Both the position numbers and the translations under genes were made by a program. From Flavobacteriales bacterium UBA720 (GTDB taxonomy: Bacteria > Bacteroidota > Bacteroidia > Flavobacteriales > Weeksellaceae): DNA of 6,184 nucleotides. The notes under the pieces were generated by a model. That model was not told the origin of the DNA. It ran no database searches and saw only the letters and a program-made list of their open reading frames with translations. Below are positions 1 to 5,327 of this stretch, one piece after another (the stretch's first letter is position 1; every line of letters starts with the position of its first letter). The stretch spans positions 1 through 6,184 of the forward strand of contig DBLQ01000122.1 in NCBI GenBank assembly GCA_002297505.1, given 5' to 3'.

Positions 1-185
1 AAAACTACATCATATTCCAGGTTAGAGCCCAAAATATCAAGCTTTTGCCTGTACAGATGTAATTTGACTCTTATGAATTTTTCCTTCTTGGAGAACATTA
101 TCAATCCAACGTTAAAAAACTCCTCGCGTTCTGGCCTTGGGACGAGGCGGATGACGGCATACTCATATAATTTTTGCTCTTGCAT
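1..185 (-). CDS. DUF3037 family protein, partial (C-terminus beyond left edge)
   Basis: Reading leftwards from the ATG at 185, an open frame of 61 codons runs to the window edge. It begins MQEQKLYEYAVIRLVPRPER and continues EEFFNVGLIMFSKKEKF. The pattern YEYAVIRLVPR-x-EREEF-x-NVG, followed by a hydrophobic strand and a basic stretch, is the N-terminal signature of DUF3037 as I know it. The start is well fixed: a TAA in the same frame lies directly before the ATG (188-186), so no longer version exists. The first 23 bases overlap the end of the HipA-like kinase gene in another frame, which suggests translational coupling. No Shine-Dalgarno sequence is evident, as usual in Bacteroidota. The family has no established biochemical function that I know of, but it is typically encoded next to HipA-like kinases of this type, so a joint role is inferred. 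Only the first part of the protein is visible. Confidence 0.85.
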   Translation of the reverse strand, partial: MQEQKLYEYAVIRLVPRPEREEFFNVGLIMFSKKEKFIRVKLHLYRQKLDILGSNLEYDVV

Positions 186-951
186 TTATCGCTTCATTTA
201 TAAAGTTATCAGAATGGTCACGTCGGAGTGTAAGGAATTGATAGTAAACGCTTTTGATCTCAGCTGGTGAGAGTTCGGTATCGCGCCAGTACAGCCAATC
301 TTCCGGAATGAGCTCTACGATTTCCCGGAGAACATCGTCTGTAAGAATGCTTTTGAATCTGTCATTAACGTTTTCCAGCTCAGATGCCTGCGGAAGGAGA
401 ACATGGTCTTTGACCATCACGAAAGGACTCACAGCGTTCTTTTGCCAATTGTCCCAGTTGTGGTGGAAGTAAAGTGAAGCACCATTATCAATCAGCCATA
501 GTTCCTGATGCCACATCAACATATTTGTGTTGCGAAAGGTGCGGTCAATATTCGTTAGAAATGCATCCAGCCAGACAATCTCTGATGCCAGTTTTGGCTC
601 AATCTTAATGGCAGCAGGATCATAAGTAATGGCGCCGGAAAGGTAGTGAAGCGCAAGGTTAAGTCCGCAACTGTTCTTTAAAAGATCCTGAATCTCTTCG
701 TCGGCCTCCGTTCTGCCAAAATCCTCAGACAGACCGGCAAAAACAAGTTCTGGAATGCGCAAGCCCAATGCCTGTGCTACTTTGCCACCAATCAGTTCGG
801 AAATCAGAGCCTTAACGCCATGACCTGCTCCGCGAAATTTCAATACGTATTTAAAATCGTCATCTGCTTCAGCCAAGGCAGGCAATGATCCACCTTCCCG
901 CAGCGGCAGGATGTAACGCGTGACCGTCACTGTTCTCAATGATAGATCCAT
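163..951 (-). CDS. HipA-like kinase family protein (partner of DUF3037)
   Basis: A 262-residue protein, probably cytoplasmic since no signal peptide or membrane segment is visible. It resembles the HipA-like kinase family, distant relatives of HipA and PI3/4-type kinases. Visible features: a beta strand YVLKF with a candidate ATP-binding Lys38; a glycine-rich turn RGAGHG (40-45); a helix with Glu52 that could pair with Lys38; a catalytic-loop-like segment with Asn134, Asp136, Arg137, Asn141 and Asn143; and a metal-binding-like LIDNG with Asp155 (DFG equivalent), followed by YFHHNW. The substrate is unknown; phosphotransfer is inferred from the residues. I chose the ATG at 951 because family members start just before the SLRTVTVTRYILPLREGGSLP region. 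The open frame extends up to 1083, but that extension begins inside the terminator of the upstream peptidase gene and does not look like the family. Some databases misname relatives as aminotransferases; nothing here supports that. The gene overlaps the following DUF3037 gene by 23 bases. Confidence 0.85.
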   Translation of the reverse strand: MDLSLRTVTVTRYILPLREGGSLPALAEADDDFKYVLKFRGAGHGVKALISELIGGKVAQALGLRIPELVFAGLSEDFGRTEADEEIQDLLKNSCGLNLALHYLSGAITYDPAAIKIEPKLASEIVWLDAFLTNIDRTFRNTNMLMWHQELWLIDNGASLYFHHNWDNWQKNAVSPFVMVKDHVLLPQASELENVNDRFKSILTDDVLREIVELIPEDWLYWRDTELSPAEIKSVYYQFLTLRRDHSDNFINEAINARAKII

Positions 952-1071
952 TGTATATTTTTTGGTAAAAATAAGGATTAAAATCTTTGATGCCTCTTGA
1001 CAAGTTAAACAATACCCTTTTGTTGTCCATGTTGCCTCAAAAACAATTATTCTGTTTTGGTCTTTGATCAT

Positions 1072-1102
1072 AAAAAAAACCATCTCGCTTAGAGATGGCT
1101 TT
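1072..1102 (-). terminator. Rho-independent terminator after the M1 peptidase gene
   Basis: On the minus strand the sequence is CCATCTC, a five-base loop TAAGC, then GAGATGG followed directly by eight T. The seven perfect pairs can be extended by a G-T wobble and three A-T pairs into the flanking AAA and T tract. It begins about 25 bases after the peptidase stop codon, and it separates that gene from the HipA-like kinase gene, which therefore needs its own promoter in 952-1071. I found no convincing promoter there. Confidence 0.9.
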
Positions 1103-1127
1103 CATTATTTATTTAGGCAATTAATTA

Positions 1128-3638
1128 TTATTTAAACGCTTCTATTGTTTTGTTTATGGCATCGATCTGCTGATTAATTGTCGGGCTGTTAGGATTATTT
1201 TTGAGAACTTCCATTTTCTTGGCAAGACCGTCTTTCAGCATCTGGCTTATCATCATCTTAATTTGCGGATTATCCGGCATTTGGGATTTGGCCTGCACCA
1301 GCACTTTAGTTACCTTTTCCGTCGCTGCCAGGTTATCTGAGCTCATGATCCAGTTGTAACCGTCTTCCGCAGACTTGCCGAGTTTAGGATCCTGAAACTT
1401 AATGAAAGGGTAGAAGGCAACAGTGGTTGCTATGGCAGGCATCTGTTTCTCCACCCTATTGCTGACGATAATCGGCAACAGTTTGGACATGAGTTCTTCC
1501 GAAGCGCCGTCCAGATCGATATTGGCTATGGCTGCTGCAGCTTTGTTAGGATCCAGGTCTGCGATTCCGGCAAGCGAAGCGCCTTTCACCGCGTTGGAAA
1601 CAGCAGTCATACCTTTTTCATACACCGGACCGTACTTGGCATTTTTTGTTTTTGTCAAAGCTGAGATCGCTGCAGCCTGTACCAGAGTTTTCGGATCACT
1701 GGACGCTGATTTTTCTACATCTGCAGTCAATGCTTTCGCCTGCTCCGGGATGCTTAAATCCATCTGTTGCAAAGCCTGTTCTCTGATTCTGAAGAAAGGG
1801 TCTTTCAGGGCCGCTGACAATAGCTTGATGCCTGCAGGGTTTTTCCCGGCGTCTTCTTTGACGTTGCTCAGAGCGATAGATTTGCTCTTGTATTCTTTTG
1901 AACCTAAAAACTGTAGCAAACTTTGCTCAGGCGTTTTGGTCTCTGTCACATCTGCGACCAAAATTCCGTCAGCATTGATGTTGATCAAATCAGGATTCTT
2001 GGTAGCGTCAAATGTGAATGTATTCTTCGCCTTTGCATCGACCCAAACCTTCTGTCTCACCGGTTTGCCATTGTCATAAATATCAATCGTTAAAGGAAAT
2101 TCGAAAGGTTGATCCTGAGATTGATTAATCACAACAGTCACCTGCTTTTTAACCGGCTCGAACGTAGAAGTATAACTCAATTTCGGATGTCCGCTTCCGA
2201 AATACCATTGGTTAAAAAACCAGTTGAGATCTTTCCCGGACACCTTTTCGAAAGATAATCTTAACTGATGCGCTTCGGCATTGCCATATTCATAGGTTTT
2301 GAGATAGTCATTCATCCCGGCAAAGAAGGCATCATCACCCAGATAATTTCTCAGCATATGAAGAATTCCACCACCTTTCTGATATGTCACTAAATCGAAA
2401 ACATCCTCTCGCGAAGCATAATTGAACCTCACCAAATCTTTTTTGAAATCGCCTGGATTGTGGATGTAATGGTTTACATCTTCCATCTGGTGATAATCGG
2501 CCTGGTCTTTTCCGTATTTGTATTCGTTCCATAGATATTCTGAATAGTTGGCGAAAGATTCGTTAACTGTTAAGTTACTCCAGCTTTCTGCCGTCACCAA
2601 ATCTCCAAACCAATGGTGGAACAATTCGTGAGCAATGGTATCTTCCCATTTATTTTCGTCGATGAGTTGTCCCGGCTTCTGAAGGATATCGCTGCCGTGA
2701 AGCGTTGCCGTCGTGTTTTCCATAGCTCCGGAAACATAATCTCTTCCTGAGATTTGAGCATATTTTGCCCAAGGATAATCATAGCCTAACTTCTTGGAAA
2801 AGAATTCGATCATTTCCGGCGTGTTGCCATAGATTTGCTTGGCGTAAGGCTCATATTCTTTCTCGATGTAATAATCGACAGGGATATTTCTCCATTTGTC
2901 CTTCACAATGGCATAATCACCGACGCCCATGAAGAAGAGATAGGTCGAATGTCTCTTGTCCATCACCCAATGGTCTGTCCGCATGTTTCCGGCTTCCTTC
3001 TGAGAATCTTTCAGCACGCCGTTGGAAAGGGTAACGTACTTATCAGGAACCGTCATATAGATTTCCTGCGTGGTTTTTTGGTTGGATTTATCAATCGTAG
3101 GGAACCAAGCCGAAGAAGATTCGGTTTCGCCCTGCGTCCAGATTTGTGTCGGCTTGTCAGGATCTTTGCCTTGAGCGTTGATAAAATAAAGACCTTTGGC
3201 ATCACTGATGGCTGCGCTGCCTTCCTGTTTTACTTCATTCGGACGGGCAGTATATTTGATGTAAACCGTGTAATCCTGGTTTTTCTGATAGGTTTTATCC
3301 AGCGTTATGGTAAGAACGTCGTTCTTGTAATCGTACTTTAACGGAGCTTTAGAACCGTTTTTGTCCAACGCCACTTCGTGGATCAGCATTCCTTTGGCAT
3401 CCAGTACAAGCTGATTGGTAGGATAGAAGAAAGGACTTGCCGTGAGCCATTCTTCGCCATTCATCTGTTCTTTCTGGTAATCAAAATTGACTTTCAGTTT
3501 TGTATGTTTCAGTTCTGTGGACTTGGTGTGTGTCGCTCTGTAAGGAATAATTCTGCCGGATGTTTCTGTCTGGGCAAAAATTATATTTGAATTAAAGATT
3601 GCACCTAAGAAAAGTGCCGCAATGAATATTTTTTTCAT
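1128..3638 (-). CDS. Exported M1 family zinc metallopeptidase (aminopeptidase)
   Basis: An 836-residue gluzincin of family M1, which removes N-terminal amino acids from peptides. A signal peptide is visible: MKK, a hydrophobic core to about residue 20, and an end at IIFAQ/T near residue 23, so the enzyme acts in the periplasm, at the outer membrane or outside. An N-terminal beta-rich domain (about 30-240) precedes the catalytic domain. That holds the exopeptidase motif GAMEN at 304-308, the zinc motif HELFH at 337-341, and the third zinc ligand Glu360 exactly 18 residues later in NESFANY. The likely transition-state Tyr is Tyr419 in TYQKGG. After about residue 560 the protein is helical and alanine-rich, with repeated short helices that look HEAT-like. 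It lacks an obvious type IX secretion C-terminal sorting domain, since it ends in helix (TIEAFK). All key residues are present, so it should be active. The ATG at 3638 gives a textbook signal peptide. The gene is flanked by terminators on both sides, so it is probably monocistronic. Exact substrate is unknown. Confidence 0.95.
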   Translation of the reverse strand: MKKIFIAALFLGAIFNSNIIFAQTETSGRIIPYRATHTKSTELKHTKLKVNFDYQKEQMNGEEWLTASPFFYPTNQLVLDAKGMLIHEVALDKNGSKAPLKYDYKNDVLTITLDKTYQKNQDYTVYIKYTARPNEVKQEGSAAISDAKGLYFINAQGKDPDKPTQIWTQGETESSSAWFPTIDKSNQKTTQEIYMTVPDKYVTLSNGVLKDSQKEAGNMRTDHWVMDKRHSTYLFFMGVGDYAIVKDKWRNIPVDYYIEKEYEPYAKQIYGNTPEMIEFFSKKLGYDYPWAKYAQISGRDYVSGAMENTTATLHGSDILQKPGQLIDENKWEDTIAHELFHHWFGDLVTAESWSNLTVNESFANYSEYLWNEYKYGKDQADYHQMEDVNHYIHNPGDFKKDLVRFNYASREDVFDLVTYQKGGGILHMLRNYLGDDAFFAGMNDYLKTYEYGNAEAHQLRLSFEKVSGKDLNWFFNQWYFGSGHPKLSYTSTFEPVKKQVTVVINQSQDQPFEFPLTIDIYDNGKPVRQKVWVDAKAKNTFTFDATKNPDLININADGILVADVTETKTPEQSLLQFLGSKEYKSKSIALSNVKEDAGKNPAGIKLLSAALKDPFFRIREQALQQMDLSIPEQAKALTADVEKSASSDPKTLVQAAAISALTKTKNAKYGPVYEKGMTAVSNAVKGASLAGIADLDPNKAAAAIANIDLDGASEELMSKLLPIIVSNRVEKQMPAIATTVAFYPFIKFQDPKLGKSAEDGYNWIMSSDNLAATEKVTKVLVQAKSQMPDNPQIKMMISQMLKDGLAKKMEVLKNNPNSPTINQQIDAINKTIEAFK

Positions 3639-3675
3639 TCTTACGAATTTATAATCGATGTTTATTTTAAAGTTT

Positions 3676-3708
3676 TATAAGTATTATCATTTGAATCATT
3701 GTTACAAA
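3676..3708 (-). promoter_or_regulatory. Weak candidate promoter for the M1 peptidase gene
   Basis: On the minus strand TTTG (3708-3705) is followed after 21 bases by TACTTATA (3683-3676), a partial match to the Bacteroidota -7 element TAnnTTTG with the last bases wrong. The gene must have its own promoter in 3639-3705, because a strong terminator lies just upstream, and this is the best match I can see. The TTTG overlaps the terminator's T tract, so it may be chance. Confidence 0.25.
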
Positions 3709-3733
3709 AAAAGTGAAGATATACTTCACTTTT
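3706..3733 (-). terminator. Rho-independent terminator after the small antitoxin-like gene
   Basis: The minus strand reads AAAAGTGAAG, loop TATAT, CTTCACTTTT, continuing to a run of seven T in all. The stem has ten perfect pairs: + strand 3709-3718 against 3724-3733. It ends the thyA/small-gene transcript and insulates the M1 peptidase gene. A weaker T run on the other side means some bidirectional activity is possible, but no plus-strand gene reads into it. Confidence 0.9.
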
Positions 3734-3765
3734 ATGAATCTAAAAGACGTTTTAAATTCTTAGGA

Positions 3766-4008
3766 CTACCTTTTTCTTTGAAAGATTGAATCTATTAATT
3801 CCTTTGAATGCTCAACGTAGCGCCCTTCTTCAATATCTTTTTTACTTTGTTCGATAAGATGTTTAAATTCTTCAGAATTCTCAATCTCTTCCCAGGAATA
3901 AGTTTGATCTTCATCAGTTTCTACGCTTACAACTCCTTTTACTTTTGATAAAAGATTTTTAATGTATGAAACATCAGCATATTCATTAATATTAATTCTA
4001 ATTTCCAT
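3766..4008 (-). CDS. Small acidic protein, antitoxin-like, no toxin partner seen
   Basis: An 80-residue soluble protein starting MEIRININEYADVSYIKNLL, with the ATG at 4008 as the only sensible start. The first 35 residues read as beta-alpha-beta (EIRININ, then the helix SYIKNLLSKVKG, then VVSVETDED), like a small ferredoxin-type half. Residues 38-75 look helical and charged: WEEIENSEEFKHLIEQ, then KKDIEEGRYVEHSKELIDSIF. The 'EEGR-x-V-x-H-x-E' style tail resembles the toxin-binding C-termini of RelB/ParD-like antitoxins. I do not recognise the family with certainty, and the antitoxin reading is an inference. No toxin gene follows: a terminator comes 33 bases after the stop. GC content is about 28 percent by hand count, clearly below its neighbours (about 45 percent), which suggests recent acquisition. 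It follows thyA by 45 bases without an intervening terminator, but also has its own -7-like site. A coding-like tail in a shifted frame lies between its stop and the terminator. Confidence 0.75.
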   Translation of the reverse strand: MEIRININEYADVSYIKNLLSKVKGVVSVETDEDQTYSWEEIENSEEFKHLIEQSKKDIEEGRYVEHSKELIDSIFQRKR

Positions 4009-4025
4009 AATTTCAGGATTTCAAT

Positions 4026-4033
4026 CAAAGTTA
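4026..4033 (-). promoter_or_regulatory. Candidate -7 element (TAACTTTG) for the small gene
   Basis: The minus strand has TAACTTTG, a perfect match to the Bacteroidota -7 consensus TAnnTTTG, 17 bases before the ATG at 4008. No clear TTG lies at the expected -33 distance (that area reads AAGTTAT), so only half of the promoter is convincing. Readthrough from thyA may also express the gene. Confidence 0.35.
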
Positions 4034-4053
4034 ATCAATTTATTTAAAATAAC

Positions 4054-4848
4054 TTATATCGCCACGGGTGCTTTAATCCCCGGGTGCGGATCATAATTTT
4101 CCAAAGTAAAATCCTCAAAATCAAAATCAAAAATATCTTTGATCTCTGGATTTAATATCATCGTCGGCAACGGTCTTGGTTCTCTGGAAAGCTGCTTCTG
4201 AACCTGTTCAAAATGATTGTTATAAATATGAACATCACCAAACGTGTGAACATAATCGCCAACTTCCAATCCTGTCACCTGCGCCACCATCATCAACAAA
4301 AGTGCGTAACTCGCAATGTTGAAAGGAACGCCCAGGAAAACATCTGCACTTCTCTGGTACAGCTGAAGCGACAGTTTTCCGTCTGCAACATAAAACTGAA
4401 ACAAAGCGTGACAAGGCGCCAGAGCCATATTCGGAATTTCTGCGGCATTCCAGGCGGAGACAATCAATCTGCGGGAGTCCGGATTCTTTTTGATTTGTTC
4501 TATAACTTCAGAAAATTGATCTACCACTTTTCCGTCTGCACCGGTCCAACTTCGCCATTGCGCGCCGTAAACGGGACCGAGATCTCCGTTTTCATCGGCC
4601 CATTCGTCCCAAATGGAAACACCATTATCCTTCAGATATTTGATGTTGGTCTCACCTTTGATGAACCAAAGCAGTTCATAGATAATCGACTTCAAATGAA
4701 CTTTTTTAGTCGTTACCAAAGGAAATCCTTTCGATAAATCATAGCGCAACTGGTAGCCAAAAACACTGCGTGTTCCCGTTCCGGTTCTGTCGGTTTTGTC
4801 GGTTCCGTTATCTAAAATATGCTGAAGTAGATCGTGGTAGTTTTGCAT
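4054..4848 (-). CDS. thyA: Thymidylate synthase
   Basis: Converts dUMP and 5,10-methylenetetrahydrofolate to dTMP and dihydrofolate in the cytoplasm, as a homodimer. The protein has 264 residues, the same length as the E. coli enzyme, and it matches that sequence closely as I recall it, without gaps at the motifs. The catalytic Cys146 lies in LAPCHALFQFY. Arg21 (in DRTGTGT) and Arg126/Arg127 (in DSRRLIVSAWN) bind the dUMP phosphate, with Arg166 in QRSADVFLG. Asp169, Asn177, His207 and Tyr209 hold the nucleotide. The C-terminus is the conserved PGIKAPVAI, whose last residue closes over the active site. Everything needed for activity is present. The ATG at 4848 gives the standard N-terminus. 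In many bacteria folA (dihydrofolate reductase) follows thyA; here the small antitoxin-like gene does. A good candidate promoter precedes it, so it can be transcribed separately from the Gre-like gene 36 bases upstream. Confidence 0.99.
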   Translation of the reverse strand: MQNYHDLLQHILDNGTDKTDRTGTGTRSVFGYQLRYDLSKGFPLVTTKKVHLKSIIYELLWFIKGETNIKYLKDNGVSIWDEWADENGDLGPVYGAQWRSWTGADGKVVDQFSEVIEQIKKNPDSRRLIVSAWNAAEIPNMALAPCHALFQFYVADGKLSLQLYQRSADVFLGVPFNIASYALLLMMVAQVTGLEVGDYVHTFGDVHIYNNHFEQVQKQLSREPRPLPTMILNPEIKDIFDFDFEDFTLENYDPHPGIKAPVAI

Positions 4849-4867
4849 TGGATTGAATTGTGAATTA

Positions 4868-4901
4868 CAAAAATAGGGTAAATTTTACCAGATATTTTCA
4901 A
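4868..4901 (-). promoter_or_regulatory. Candidate Bacteroidota-type promoter of thyA
   Basis: The minus strand shows TTG (4901-4899), a 23-base spacer, and TATTTTTG (4875-4868), a perfect TAnnTTTG -7 element. The spacing is at the long end of what is reported for the primary sigma factor of Bacteroidetes. Transcription would start around 4861 and give a leader of roughly a dozen bases before the ATG at 4848. The upstream part overlaps the last codons of the Gre-like gene. Confidence 0.45.
4877..4889. repeat. 13-base inverted repeat in the thyA promoter spacer
   Basis: On the minus strand GGTAAAATTTACC is a perfect inverted repeat around a central A. It lies inside the spacer of the candidate thyA promoter and covers the stop codon of the Gre-like gene. 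It could be an operator half-site pair. As a four-pair hairpin before CTATTTTTG it could also be a weak terminator of the upstream operon. Chance in AT-rich sequence is possible. Confidence 0.3.
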
Positions 4902-5325
4902 TTTTTTGATTGATGTTGTTAATCGACAAAACTTCATTCTTCTGTTTTCCGTTCATCGCTTTCGCCAATGGAGATTCCGGAGAGATGCAAATGAGTTTCT
5001 GATTCTCAAAGGTGATCTCACCAAGGGAAACCGAAATGAAAAACAAGCCTTTGTCCGTTTTTACAATGGCGCCTTTTTCCGCTTTATCAGAAGGCTTTAT
5101 GACGATTGTTTTCAGAAAATCCTGTTGTTTTAGAACTTCATTCAGCTGAACCTGCAGATTATTAATTTCCTGCTGAAGCATTTCTCTTCCTGTTTCGTAC
5201 TTATCGCCCATGGAACTTTTGGTATCGTTGCTGGAAGCGCGGGTTTCTGCGATGAGTTTCTCGAAATTCCGGACTTTCTCCGAAATCTTTTCCCGGACGA
5301 GATTTATTAACGCTTCTTTATTCAT
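4885..5325 (-). CDS. GreA/GreB-like protein (probable RNA polymerase secondary-channel factor)
   Basis: A 146-residue soluble protein with the Gre-factor plan. Residues about 1-75 form a helical hairpin with heptad-like spacing (REKISEKVRNFEKLIAETRA, then EMLQQEINNLQVQLNEVLKQ). Residues about 80-140 form an FKBP-like beta domain, ending in SPESPLAKAMNGKQKNEVLSI, which resembles the 'SPLGKALLGK' stretch of GreA. Gre factors insert the hairpin tip into RNA polymerase and stimulate cleavage of backtracked RNA. The tip here reads NDTKSSMGDKYETGREM, not the DLSENAEY type of GreA. It keeps acidic residues Asp34, Asp41 and Glu44, but whether they align with the catalytic pair is uncertain. Function is therefore inferred from fold only. 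Bacteroidota members of this group are often labelled '3-oxoacyl-ACP synthase', for which nothing here gives support: at 146 residues it is far too short and has no such motifs. The ATG at 5325 lies two bases after the cca stop codon, so the two genes are surely co-transcribed and probably coupled in translation. Confidence 0.8.
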   Translation of the reverse strand: MNKEALINLVREKISEKVRNFEKLIAETRASSNDTKSSMGDKYETGREMLQQEINNLQVQLNEVLKQQDFLKTIVIKPSDKAEKGAIVKTDKGLFFISVSLGEITFENQKLICISPESPLAKAMNGKQKNEVLSINNINQKIENIW

Positions 5326-5327
5326 TA

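Noticed and set aside
966..973. TATTTTTA on the minus strand as a -7 element for the HipA-like kinase gene
   Set aside because: One mismatch to TAnnTTTG, only 14 bases from the ATG at 951, and the nearest upstream TTG is 27 bases away, too far for the usual spacing.
952..1083. N-terminal extension of the HipA-like kinase frame (44 extra residues, including a CLTC motif)
   Set aside because: It begins inside the terminator hairpin of the peptidase gene, its composition does not look like the family, and family members start near the MDLSLRTVTVTRY region.
1423..2079. Long plus-strand open frame of 218 codons
   Set aside because: It lies wholly antisense to the M1 peptidase gene, which has all family motifs; its Ser/Ala/Leu-rich content is that of a shadow frame.
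4034..4055. AT-rich symmetric stretch after thyA as a terminator
   Set aside because: TTATTTTAAATAA has no GC pairs and no following T run, so it would not form a stable terminator hairpin.
4213..4737. Plus-strand open frame of 174 codons
   Set aside because: Antisense to thyA, whose identity is certain; no recognisable domain.
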